From Akkermansiaceae bacterium UBA4145 (GTDB lineage: Bacteria; Verrucomicrobiota; Verrucomicrobiia; Verrucomicrobiales; Akkermansiaceae): a DNA stretch of 24,355 bases. Position numbers and translations under genes: made by a program. The DNA is taken from positions 1-24,355 of the forward strand of contig DFWB01000062.1 of assembly GCA_002380675.1 (NCBI GenBank), given 5' to 3'. Positions 6,196 to 14,336 of the stretch are shown one piece after another (the stretch's first letter is position 1; each line of letters begins with the position of its first letter). The notes under the pieces were generated by a model, which was not told the DNA's origin, did not search any database, and was given only the letters and a program-made list of their open reading frames with translations.

Positions 6196-8466
6196 CTAGA
6201 AAACCCAAGGACGAGCCTGCTTAATCAGTAGGTCTCCATCGTCGGTAATCTTGAACTCCACTTCCATTGCCCACGAGGACCAGTTAGCGGGCTGATATAA
6301 GGAGCGGAAATGGTTGTGGATCAGATCCATCTTGATCTTGAGGTCGAGAGCCTGAGCGCGGGTGAGGATGGTCTCTCCCCGCGGAAGTAGATTCGAGAAC
6401 CGGATATATTGAATTTCGTCTGATCCTCCAAATAGCTGAGCAATGAGATACTCTTCCGGGGTTGTCCCGGCTTCCGGATTGGTGACCAGATTTTCACCAA
6501 CTTGCACGTTCACATAATGCCCTTCCCATGCAGGGTCGAAGATGTTGGTCGTGACCCCGACTCCATTGGCCTGCTCCTCCGTGTAGTTTGGGTGCACCAG
6601 AACCCCCATGGCAGCGGAGAAATGGTCAATGCGCCAGAATTCACGCTCTTCGAAGGCTCGGTAGTTCCAGAGGCTGGCCCAGACCTGCTTTACGCTCTTT
6701 TCCAAGGGGCCTTCGTCGATGGCGTGGGTGTAAGAGCTGTAAAGTCCAGCGCCGTTAAAGCCTTCGAGGTCTTCATTATTTGTGCTGGATCTCAGCCTCA
6801 GGCTGACGTTGCGCCTCCATGAGGCCTTTAATCTGTCTACAGCCTCGGTCATCCAGACTGGGAGTGGAGAGTCCTCGATAGTGTCTCGTAAGCGCCTCAA
6901 AAGGGCGTCCCTGAAAAGAGGTGAGTTTTGAAAGAGCGGTTGTTCGATCATTTCAAGGACCTCATCATAAAGCCCGTTGAACTTCATGAATTCATCGTAG
7001 AAGTAAAAGGGGATGGCATAGCCATTAGGGGAATTCCGGGGGATGATTCTTTGCAGCTCGGCCACGTTTGCTGCTTTTGCTCCGAAGGCATTGGATGCTC
7101 CGAAGCGAATCTGCGAAAGAGGCCGGATCTCGGTAATGCTGAGATTCCGCACAGGCGTCTGAGGCTGTGATGGCCGGATCGCCTCAAACCATGCGTCGAC
7201 TTCCTCGTCCGAGGCAGCACGCATTTCGAAGCCATCACGATCAACCCGGTAATAGACATTCTGGCCGATTAATGGCGCGATATCGGGGTTGGAGGAAGCG
7301 TCCTTGATATAGGCATTCGGAGTATTATTCTGCATCGCCTTGAGGTTGACGTGAGAAAGCGGGGTCTGGGGAATCTCGGTGATAATCCCGGCAACGTGAG
7401 TGAGGTCGTTAGGGATATTGCGGAAGATCACGACATCGCGGACTGACAGGGTTTCAGTGCCATTCACGACGCGAAGGCGGCCATATCCTTCGCCCGGATT
7501 AAGTCCTGTGAACACGACATTCCGGTAAAGCTCATCGGTTTGGATTACGTTGACGTAGGAATTGTCAAACGCTTCCTTCTCGTCCTCATAGATTGTCCGC
7601 TGAGTCTCACTTGCAGGATGATACGCAATGTTTCCATCGACGAAGGGCATGGACGCGGCGATTAGTTCGTATCCCTTTTCCACAAATCGGAAAGCCACAG
7701 GATCGGTTGGCCAGAATTCTACCGTGTAGAGCCCCCGCTGCCCCTTATCGTCGACGTAATTATCGTGAGCGATCAGACTTCCCGCAAGGTTCCTCCGGTT
7801 TGAATTGTTGAAGTAGGTGTGACTCTGAAAGAGGCTGACGCTGCTATATCGATTCACCGCCTGATTGGTGAAGTCGTAGTGATACTGATAACGGGTAGTA
7901 TCTGCGAAGTAGAGAACGGGGGTAGGAGTGTGAACGTTGTAGACGAGAAACTTGACCTCGCGAATTTCTGGTGCTCCGGGGCGCCCGTCTCGACCTGCCA
8001 TTCTTTCATAGTGTGCTCGATCTGTGAGCATCAGGGATCCGTGGATCCGATTCACGGGAGGTGCCGGGTTGAGTGGGTTGTAATAGCCAGGCCTGGCCAT
8101 TTCGAGCCAGTCGGAAAAGCCGTCATTGTCGATATCTCCGGTCTGGGAGGATCTGAAATGGGAGAGTTGGTAAAAGGCCCTGCTCTTCGGTCGGGAGGAG
8201 TCAGCGATGGTTACCCTGCTTGAATTACTTCTCACGATGGCTACGGGGCGCCCGTTACCCACTTCTGATAAATCGTGGGACCGGCGAAGAATATGGTATC
8301 CGCCCGGGTCAGGGCCTAACTCAAATGATATTTTTCCCCCAGGAGTATGGCCTACTGAAGAAATCTCGGGGTTCGCGATTCCAGAAAGGGTAGCTCCAAT
8401 CCAGCAGGAGGCTCCGATGATCGTGAGCTGGAGGAGATCGAGAGGTTGAGGGAATTTTCGATGCAC
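6196..8466 (-). CDS. Secreted glucan-water-dikinase-like protein (phosphohistidine motif followed by PPDK-type ATP-grasp)
   Basis: The 756-residue product starts at GTG 8466 with a hydrophobic signal segment (about residues 10-32). Residues 40-103 form a module ending FYQL, followed by a Ca-binding-like repeat GDIDNDGFSDWLE (110-122). Residues 150-350 are not recognised. Residues 363-386 contain PLSHVNLKAMQNNTPNA, matching the phosphohistidine swivel motif of alpha-glucan water dikinases (candidate His372). The PEP/pyruvate dikinase ATP-grasp follows: FGAKAANVAEL (461-471), LRLRSSTNNEDLEGF (556-570, Arg559), VWASLWNYRAFEE (595-607) and a C-terminal EVEFK...LLIKQARPW (735-754). The family transfers the beta-phosphate of ATP through a histidine to an acceptor. 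There is no PEP-utilising TIM barrel, so it is not PEP synthase. The acceptor is unknown. How an exported enzyme would meet ATP is unexplained. No clear ribosome-binding site is seen. Confidence 0.85.
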   Translation of the reverse strand: MHRKFPQPLDLLQLTIIGASCWIGATLSGIANPEISSVGHTPGGKISFELGPDPGGYHILRRSHDLSEVGNGRPVAIVRSNSSRVTIADSSRPKSRAFYQLSHFRSSQTGDIDNDGFSDWLEMARPGYYNPLNPAPPVNRIHGSLMLTDRAHYERMAGRDGRPGAPEIREVKFLVYNVHTPTPVLYFADTTRYQYHYDFTNQAVNRYSSVSLFQSHTYFNNSNRRNLAGSLIAHDNYVDDKGQRGLYTVEFWPTDPVAFRFVEKGYELIAASMPFVDGNIAYHPASETQRTIYEDEKEAFDNSYVNVIQTDELYRNVVFTGLNPGEGYGRLRVVNGTETLSVRDVVIFRNIPNDLTHVAGIITEIPQTPLSHVNLKAMQNNTPNAYIKDASSNPDIAPLIGQNVYYRVDRDGFEMRAASDEEVDAWFEAIRPSQPQTPVRNLSITEIRPLSQIRFGASNAFGAKAANVAELQRIIPRNSPNGYAIPFYFYDEFMKFNGLYDEVLEMIEQPLFQNSPLFRDALLRRLRDTIEDSPLPVWMTEAVDRLKASWRRNVSLRLRSSTNNEDLEGFNGAGLYSSYTHAIDEGPLEKSVKQVWASLWNYRAFEEREFWRIDHFSAAMGVLVHPNYTEEQANGVGVTTNIFDPAWEGHYVNVQVGENLVTNPEAGTTPEEYLIAQLFGGSDEIQYIRFSNLLPRGETILTRAQALDLKIKMDLIHNHFRSLYQPANWSSWAMEVEFKITDDGDLLIKQARPWVF

Positions 8467-8492
8467 CCCGCAAGTTAAAGCCGAAGGGATTG

Positions 8493-8519
8493 AATATACT
8501 AGCGATAAGTTACTCGCAA
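8493..8519 (-). promoter_or_regulatory. Possible promoter of the dikinase-like gene
   Basis: On the minus strand TTGCGA (8519-8514) is followed after 15 bases by TATATT (8498-8493), about 27 bases before the GTG start. The boxes resemble sigma-70 elements but the spacer is short. It lies in the 72-base gap after the isocitrate dehydrogenase stop, so the gene need not depend on read-through. Weak evidence. Confidence 0.25.
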
Positions 8520-8538
8520 GATTCTCAGTGCTAAGTAA

Positions 8539-10758
8539 TCAACTGGAGATGATGGAGTTGAGCGTCTGACTTGCACGCATTGCCGCATCTGCGGTGGCTC
8601 CGTCGGGCCGGTAATAGCCTCCTATTTCGATATTCTGTCCCTGAATAGCGGTCAGCTCCTCCATGATCGTTTCCTCTGCTTTTTCCAGCTGATTGGCAAG
8701 AGCGGTGAATTCCGCACTGAGCTCATGGTCCTCGTCTTGGGTCGCAAGCGCGCGAGCCCAATAGAGTGCGAGGTAAAAATGGGTGCCCCGATTATCCAAT
8801 TCACCGCATTTCCGAGAGGGTGCCCGGTCGTTGAGAAGATACTGGGTGCTGGCTTCGTCCAGAGCCTCGCTGAGGATACGCGCTTTCGTGCTGTTGAACT
8901 TACCTGCGACGTGCTCAAGGGAGACCGCGAGAGCCAGAAATTCACCAAGGGAGTCCCACCGAAGATGGTTTTCCGCATTAAATTGCTGAACGTGTTTCGG
9001 AGCGGAGCCCCCAGCCCCGGTCTCGAACAGGCCGCCTCCGTTCATGAGCGGAACAATCGAGAGCATTTTGGCGCTGGTGCCTACCTCGAGAATCGGGAAG
9101 AGATCCGTGAGATAATCCCGCAGGACGTTACCGGTCACGGAAATGGTGTCCTGGCCCGCTTTGAGCCGTTCTAGTGTGAAACGGCATGCCTCAACTGGCG
9201 GTAGAATGCGAATGTCGAGTGATTCGGTATCGTGCTCCGCGAGGTTTGCCTGCACTTTGGTGATGATCTGAGAATCGTGCCCGCGGTTTTCGTCGAGCCA
9301 GAAGACGGCCGGTGACCCGGTGGCGCGGGCACGGGTCACCGCGAGTTTCACCCAGTCACGAATTGGAGCATCCTTGGTCTGGCAGGCTCGCCAGAGGTCT
9401 CCCTTCTCGACACTGTGCTCGATGAGGACGTTTCCATCGCTGTCGACGATACGGATAGTTCCATCGGCGGGGGCTTGAAAGGTCTTGTCATGAGAGCCAT
9501 ATTCCTCGGCCTTCTGGGCCATCAGGCCCACGTTGGGAACGGTTCCCATGGTGGCAGGATCAAAGGCTCCATGCTCTCGGCAAAATTCAATCGTAGCCTG
9601 ATAAATTCCTGCATAGGAGCTGTCGGGAATAACGGCGAGGGTGTCCTGGCGCTCACCCCGTGCATTCCACATCTTGCCAGAGTCACGAATCATGGCCGGC
9701 ATGGAGGCGTCAATGATGACGTCGCTGGGCACATGAAGATTCGTGATCCCTCTGTCAGAGTTCACCATGGCCAGCGCCGGCCCCTGGTCGTAACAGGCCT
9801 GAAGGTCGGCTTTGATCTCCTCGTGCTTTTCCTGAGGAAGGGTCTCAACCTTGGAAAGAAGGTCTCCGACTCCATTGTTGAAATCGACACCAAGCTCGTT
9901 GAGAAGCGGTTCATGTTTTTCGACCAGCTCCTTGAAGTATGCACGCACGCATTGGCCGAAGATGACAGGGTCAGAGACCTTCATCATGGTGGCCTTCATG
10001 TGCAGGGAAAAGAGGAGTCCCTCCTCCCTTGCGTGGGCGATCTGATGATCGAGAAAAGAGGAGAGGGCCTTCAGGCTCATGACGCTGGCATCAAGAACCT
10101 CTCCGGCAAGAAGCGGCGCTGCGGGTTTGAGAACGCCAGTGCTACCGTGGGGATCGACAAACTCGATTTGGAAAGTAGTAGCACTCTCAGCGGTGATGGA
10201 CTTCTCCCGGTAACGAAAATCTCCTGCGGACATGGTTGCGACGTTCGTCTTGGAATCCTCCGACCACGTGCCCATTGAATGAGGATTGTTGCGTGCATAT
10301 TGCTTGACTGCTTTTGGGGCTCGGCGGTCAGAATTGCCTTCTCGCAGTACCGGATTTACCGCGCTGCCCTTGACTCGGTCGTAGCGGGCCTTGATGTCGA
10401 TTTCCTCAGGGGTTGAGGGGGCTGGAGGGTAGTCGGGAAGAGGATATCCATGCCCCTGTAATTCCTTGATGGCGGCCTCGAGCTGGGGGATGGAGGCGCT
10501 GATGTTAGGCAGCTTGATGATATTGGCCTCGGGTGTCTGTGCGAGTGCTCCCAGCTCAGCCAGTGCATCACTGTGCCGCTGGCTTTCCTCGAGAAAATCG
10601 GGGAACACCGCAAGGATCCGGGCGGCGAGGGAGATGTCCCGGGTTTCAACTCGAATCCCTGAGGAGCTGGTGAATCGATGAATGATTGGCAGCAGAGAGC
10701 GGGTCGCAAGAGCCGGAGCCTCGTCGGTAATCGTGTAAATGATCGTGGGTGAAGACAT
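8539..10758 (-). CDS. icd: NADP-dependent isocitrate dehydrogenase, monomeric type
   Basis: This is the 739-residue monomeric isocitrate dehydrogenase (EC 1.1.1.42), converting isocitrate and NADP+ to 2-oxoglutarate, CO2 and NADPH in the TCA cycle. The length matches the family (about 740). The N-terminus SSPTIIYTITDEAPALATRS is typical. Residues 131-146 read GSAVNPVLREGNSDRR, carrying Ser132, Arg139 and Arg145, the numbering I recall for the isocitrate-binding residues of the Azotobacter enzyme. Further family blocks are DSKTNVATMSAGDF, FWLDENRGHDSQI (acidic metal and NADP region) and a GGGLFETGAGGSAPKHVQQ block near the C-terminus. The ATG at 10758 is chosen; an upstream in-frame TTG at 10803 would add 15 residues not typical of the family. 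The gene is divergent from the sulfatase gene and not obviously linked to its neighbours. Confidence 0.97.
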   Translation of the reverse strand: MSSPTIIYTITDEAPALATRSLLPIIHRFTSSSGIRVETRDISLAARILAVFPDFLEESQRHSDALAELGALAQTPEANIIKLPNISASIPQLEAAIKELQGHGYPLPDYPPAPSTPEEIDIKARYDRVKGSAVNPVLREGNSDRRAPKAVKQYARNNPHSMGTWSEDSKTNVATMSAGDFRYREKSITAESATTFQIEFVDPHGSTGVLKPAAPLLAGEVLDASVMSLKALSSFLDHQIAHAREEGLLFSLHMKATMMKVSDPVIFGQCVRAYFKELVEKHEPLLNELGVDFNNGVGDLLSKVETLPQEKHEEIKADLQACYDQGPALAMVNSDRGITNLHVPSDVIIDASMPAMIRDSGKMWNARGERQDTLAVIPDSSYAGIYQATIEFCREHGAFDPATMGTVPNVGLMAQKAEEYGSHDKTFQAPADGTIRIVDSDGNVLIEHSVEKGDLWRACQTKDAPIRDWVKLAVTRARATGSPAVFWLDENRGHDSQIITKVQANLAEHDTESLDIRILPPVEACRFTLERLKAGQDTISVTGNVLRDYLTDLFPILEVGTSAKMLSIVPLMNGGGLFETGAGGSAPKHVQQFNAENHLRWDSLGEFLALAVSLEHVAGKFNSTKARILSEALDEASTQYLLNDRAPSRKCGELDNRGTHFYLALYWARALATQDEDHELSAEFTALANQLEKAEETIMEELTAIQGQNIEIGGYYRPDGATADAAMRASQTLNSIISS

Positions 10759-10915
10759 TGTCAGCAGATAGGGGAGGGTCGGACTTACGTTAGAGGGAGA
10801 CAATGGTCAACAGATTGTGTTTCGTTGAGACAACAGGATTCCTCCTGATCGAGGCAGAGGCACAGGTGATTTTACTTCAAGCCTTGAAGGTTCATGTGCA
10901 CCATCGACCTTGCAG

Positions 10916-12673
10916 ATGAATGTCAGATTGCTCCTCTTCATCCTTACTGGAATCGCGGTTCACCCAGCGGTCGGCTCTTCACCGAATGTTCTGGTTTTTC
11001 TTACTGATGATCAGGGTTGGGGAGATCTCTCAAGCTCCGGTAATGTCGATCTTCAGACGCCCCATATCGATTCGTTGAAGCGGGATGGTACGAGCTTTGA
11101 TCGGTTCTATGTATGTCCGGTCTGTTCGCCCACGAGGGCAGAGTTTCTCACTGGGAGGCATCACGCGCGCTCAGGCGTATACTCTACTTCCGCAGGAGGT
11201 GAGCGGGTGAATCTCGGGGAGGTAACTGTGGCTGATCTGTTCAGGGCAGAGGGTTATTTAACTGGTGCGTTCGGTAAATGGCATAACGGCATGCAATACC
11301 CCTACCACCCAAACGGGCGTGGGTTCGGCGAGTTCTATGGTTTCTGCAGTGGCCACTGGGGTAACTATTATAGCCCGCTTCTTGAGTGGAACGGTCGTCC
11401 GGTCAAGGGTGAGGGTTTCTGCGTCGATGACTTCACCAGTAAGGCGATTGCTTTCATCGAGGGTGCAGTGGAGTCCAGAAAACCATTCTTTACCTACATT
11501 CCCTACAATACCCCACATTCACCCATGCAGGTTCCTGATAAGTTCTGGAAGCGCTTTGCTGAACGAAGCCTCAAAATGCACAATCAACAGAATCCGGAAC
11601 GCGAGATCGACACTCATAAGAGGAGTGCTCTCGCCATGTGTGAGAATATTGACTGGAACGTCGGACGGGTGCTTGCGCGTCTTGAGTCACTCGGAGTGGC
11701 AGGGGAGACCATCGTAGTCTGGTTTCATGACAACGGACCGAATGGAGTGCGTTGGAATGGAGGAATGCGTGGCAGGAAGGGGTCTACCGACGAAGGCGGA
11801 GTGAGAAGCCCGCTGTATATTCGCTGGTCCGGTCACCTGCGGCCGGGAGAGGTCGTTCCTCAGATAGCGAGTGTGCGAGACCTTCTGCCAACCCTCTGTG
11901 ATCTCGCCGGGGTCCCCGTTGAAGAGGGCAAGGAACTTGATGGGGTCAGCCTCAAGCAGTTGCTGCTGAGAGAAAAATCCGAGGAGAGGCCCTGGCCATC
12001 CCGTATTCTTATTAATCATTGGAAAGAGAGAATTAGTGTCCGAAGTCAACGTTTCCGCTTGGACGACAAGCGCAGGCTTTACGATATGGTTGCGGATCCA
12101 GCGCAGACACAGAATGTGGCATCACGTCACCCTGAGGTCGTTGCAACCTTGAGCCAGGCGGCAAGGACACACCGTGAGGCCTTCATGCCGACATACTACG
12201 ATGACAAACGTCCTTTTGTCATTGCTCATCCGGAAGCAGGCTATTCCCAGCTGCCGGCCAGAGATGCGACGGCCCATGGCGCCATTAAGCGGTCAAACCG
12301 GTTTCCCAACTGTTCGTATTTCAAGAATTGGACAGATACTGAGGATTGGCTCAGTTTTGATGTAGAGGTTGCCGCCTCCGGGACTTACGAGGTTGCCCTT
12401 TACTATGCGGCCCGGGATGCAGGCGCAAAGTTCGAGTTGTCCTTCAATGGAGCGAAGCTTCCTTTTGAGCTGAAAGAGGCACATGATGTGCCAGAGCTGG
12501 GGGCGGCGCGTGACCGTCATCCGCGTATGGAGTCCTATGTCAAGGATTTCAAGGCTGTGACGATTGGGAAGATCGCACTTGAGAAGGGGAAGGGCGAACT
12601 CACTCTCCGCGCTACGGAAATTCCCGGAGCGGAAGCAATGGAGTTTCGCCTGCTGACCCTGAAGCGAATGTAG
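10916..12673 (+). CDS. Secreted sulfatase (arylsulfatase A-like, formylglycine type) with C-terminal beta-sandwich domain
   Basis: The 585-residue product has a signal peptide (about 1-22) and a type I sulfatase domain (about 23-425). Asp31 and Asp32 in LTDDQGWGD are metal ligands. The activation motif CSPTRAEFLTGR (70-81) contains Cys70, which an FGE-type enzyme would convert to formylglycine. GKWHNG (120-125), NTPHSP (198-203), HDNG (271-274) and Lys288 complete the active site. These enzymes cleave sulfate esters from sugars; the target glycan cannot be told. Residues 455-585 form a second region (EDWLSFDVEVAASGTYEV, later KGKGELTLRA) that looks like a carbohydrate-binding-type beta-sandwich. 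The ATG at 10916 is preferred to the TTG two codons upstream at 10910. The gap 10759-10915 should hold promoters for this gene and for icd, but no convincing boxes stand out. Confidence 0.94.
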   Translation: MNVRLLLFILTGIAVHPAVGSSPNVLVFLTDDQGWGDLSSSGNVDLQTPHIDSLKRDGTSFDRFYVCPVCSPTRAEFLTGRHHARSGVYSTSAGGERVNLGEVTVADLFRAEGYLTGAFGKWHNGMQYPYHPNGRGFGEFYGFCSGHWGNYYSPLLEWNGRPVKGEGFCVDDFTSKAIAFIEGAVESRKPFFTYIPYNTPHSPMQVPDKFWKRFAERSLKMHNQQNPEREIDTHKRSALAMCENIDWNVGRVLARLESLGVAGETIVVWFHDNGPNGVRWNGGMRGRKGSTDEGGVRSPLYIRWSGHLRPGEVVPQIASVRDLLPTLCDLAGVPVEEGKELDGVSLKQLLLREKSEERPWPSRILINHWKERISVRSQRFRLDDKRRLYDMVADPAQTQNVASRHPEVVATLSQAARTHREAFMPTYYDDKRPFVIAHPEAGYSQLPARDATAHGAIKRSNRFPNCSYFKNWTDTEDWLSFDVEVAASGTYEVALYYAARDAGAKFELSFNGAKLPFELKEAHDVPELGAARDRHPRMESYVKDFKAVTIGKIALEKGKGELTLRATEIPGAEAMEFRLLTLKRM

Positions 12674-12689
12674 GAGGAAGAGCTGGAAA

Positions 12690-12742
12690 GAGAGCAATAA
12701 GCACTCGCGCTGGCACCCCGCCTGACGCGAGGGCTTGCTCTC
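12690..12742 (+). terminator. Long imperfect hairpin, probable terminator of the sulfatase gene
   Basis: GAGAGCAA (12690-12697) pairs with TTGCTCTC (12735-12742), and CTCGCG (12704-12709) pairs with CGCGAG (12726-12731), separated by a small internal loop. The structure starts 16 bases after the sulfatase stop and ends before the ATG of the MYG1-like gene. It lacks a run of T, as do other candidate terminators in this window. Confidence 0.5.
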
Positions 12743-12772
12743 CGGTCTCAACTCCCTACCGTCCCGCCTCTC

Positions 12773-13639
12773 ATGTCCATCGAACTGATTCTTACGCACC
12801 CGGGGGGCGCGCACAAAGACGACTACCTGGCCTGCAGCCTGCTGGTGGCGCAGCACGGGGCTCCTATCGAGCGGCGTGAGCCGAAGCAGGGCGACCTCGA
12901 CAACGAAAGAGTGTTGGTGGTCGATGTGGGTGGAGAACATGAGCCCAAGCGGGGGAATTTTGATCATCACCAGTTCCCGCGCGATCACGATCCGGTCTGT
13001 GCGCTTTCCCTTGTGCTTCAGGACCTCGGGCTCTACGAGGACGCAAAAATGTTCTGTGACTGGCTCGAGCCCGCAGAGTGGTTCGATACCCGAGGGGCAG
13101 GTGGGACGGCCAAGTGGCTGGGTGTTGACCGTGACATCATAAGCAAGCTCAACTCTCCAATGGATGTGACCCTGCTGCGACGTTTTGCACAAGCTGAGCG
13201 TCTCAATCCCGGTGATCTGCTCTATGAAATGATGCGATGGGTGGGAGAGGATCTACTGGAGTATTTGAAGACCCTGCGTGAGCGACTCACCTTCATCGGT
13301 GAGCATGGTGAGCTCTGGACGCTCGAGGCCAATGGTGGGGATCCCTTCAAGGTTCTGTTCATGCCACGAACCAATCCGCTTCCGGCCGAGCCCTCGGTGG
13401 GGTTGGGGCGCTATCTCGATTCGATTGGTGAATCAGAGAGCGTGGTGGGTCTGGTCTATCCGGACCGGCGAGGTAGCGGCTATGGGCTCTCTCGTCACAA
13501 TGATCACCCCCGACTGGAGTTCACCCGGATTGATCCGGAGGACGATGTGCATTTTGCTCATGCCCGGGGATTCGTAGCAAAGACTTCGGCAACGGAGAAG
13601 GAGCGCCTGAAGGAGTTGCTTCGAGCGGCCTGGGTGTAA
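12773..13639 (+). CDS. MYG1/UPF0160-family DHH-like hydrolase
   Basis: The 288-residue protein resembles the MYG1 (UPF0160) family, related to DHH phosphoesterases and described in eukaryotes as a 3'-5' RNA exonuclease. Visible motifs are THPGGAHKDDYLAC (8-21), matching the family THxGxFHxDExxA pattern, VVDVGGEHEP (49-58), and NFDHHQ (62-67), the DHH metal site. The C-terminal half contains GLGRYLDSIGE and GLVYPDRRGSGYGLSRHND, a region typical of this family. The length is near that of bacterial members and shorter than the human protein. No signal peptide is present, so it is cytoplasmic. It is followed 55 bases later by engB on the same strand, possibly as a two-gene unit. Its bacterial substrate is not established, and the first motif has HKDD where HxDE is usual. 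Confidence 0.82.
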   Translation: MSIELILTHPGGAHKDDYLACSLLVAQHGAPIERREPKQGDLDNERVLVVDVGGEHEPKRGNFDHHQFPRDHDPVCALSLVLQDLGLYEDAKMFCDWLEPAEWFDTRGAGGTAKWLGVDRDIISKLNSPMDVTLLRRFAQAERLNPGDLLYEMMRWVGEDLLEYLKTLRERLTFIGEHGELWTLEANGGDPFKVLFMPRTNPLPAEPSVGLGRYLDSIGESESVVGLVYPDRRGSGYGLSRHNDHPRLEFTRIDPEDDVHFAHARGFVAKTSATEKERLKELLRAAWV

Positions 13640-13694
13640 TTGTGGGAGGGGACAGGTGGATAGCCTGCTCCATGATGTCAAATTTTAGACGAAC

Positions 13695-14291
13695 GTGAAG
13701 ATCCACTCGGCCAACTTTCAACTCAGCGCAGTCAGCCTGGAAACCTGCCCCGCCTCCTCGTTGCCGGAGTTCGCGTTCATCGGGCGCTCGAATGTAGGTA
13801 AGTCATCCCTCATCAATCTTCTGACAAAGGCGGAGGGGCTGGCCCGGGTATCCGGCAACCCCGGTCGCACGCAGGAGATCAATTTCTTCACGATCAATGA
13901 GAGATGGAGTCTCGTCGATCTGCCGGGATATGGATACGCGAAGGTTTCCAAGGCGGACCGCATACGTTTCCAGCAATTTATCTCAGATTACCTCATCGAA
14001 CGGGAAAACCTGGTCTGTGCCTTCGTCCTGATTGATTCACGACATCCCCCTCAGGGTGTTGATCTGGAATTCGTGGAGTGGCTTGTAGCGGGAGAAGTTC
14101 CTTTTGAACTGGTCTTTACCAAGGCGGACAAGAACAAGGAAAGCGTAGCAAAAAAGAATATAGCTCTTTTCCGGGAGGCAATGAAGAAGTGGAGTGAGGG
14201 CGAGCCCCGGGCATACCTTTCGTCGACCAAGACCGGGGTGGGAAGGAAGGAGATCCTGAGGAGCATTGGTGAGATGCTTCAGATGGGGTAG
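13695..14291 (+). CDS. engB: Ribosome biogenesis GTP-binding protein EngB (YihA/YsxC)
   Basis: This 198-residue TRAFAC GTPase is needed for late assembly of the large ribosomal subunit. All G motifs are present: GRSNVGKS (G1, 30-37), the switch Thr59 in GNPGRTQEINFF (G2), DLPGYGYAK (G3, 75-83), TKAD (G4, 142-145) and SSTKTG (G5, 176-181). The GNPGRTQ..NFF stretch is diagnostic of YihA/YsxC among small bacterial GTPases, and the length is typical. Translation starts at GTG 13695; no better ATG lies nearby. The gene is convergent with the DUF1501 gene, with 37 bases between stops. Confidence 0.97.
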   Translation: MKIHSANFQLSAVSLETCPASSLPEFAFIGRSNVGKSSLINLLTKAEGLARVSGNPGRTQEINFFTINERWSLVDLPGYGYAKVSKADRIRFQQFISDYLIERENLVCAFVLIDSRHPPQGVDLEFVEWLVAGEVPFELVFTKADKNKESVAKKNIALFREAMKKWSEGEPRAYLSSTKTGVGRKEILRSIGEMLQMG

Positions 14292-14322
14292 CAAGCAGCC
14301 AGGAAGGAAAGGCGCGCCCGAG

Positions 14323-14336
14323 TCGCTTTCAAGCGA
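14323..14336. other. Small inverted repeat between engB and the DUF1501 gene
   Basis: TCGCTTTCAAGCGA is self-complementary and can form a five-pair stem with a TTCA loop. It overlaps the TGA stop of the minus-strand DUF1501 gene at 14329-14331 and sits 31 bases after the engB stop. It may act as a weak bidirectional terminator for the convergent pair, but the stem is short and no T-run follows. Confidence 0.25.

Noticed and set aside
6196..8466. Reading the dikinase-like gene as PEP synthase or PPDK
   Set aside because: There is no C-terminal PEP-utilising barrel, the histidine motif is upstream of the ATP-grasp, and a signal-like segment is present.
9415..10278. Plus-strand 287-codon frame opposite icd
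   Set aside because: It lies wholly antisense to a strongly conserved gene and shows no domain. Long antisense frames are expected in GC-rich genes.
12293..13192. Minus-strand 299-codon frame across the sulfatase end and MYG1-like gene
   Set aside because: It spans the probable terminator and two real genes on the other strand, and its translation has no recognisable motif.
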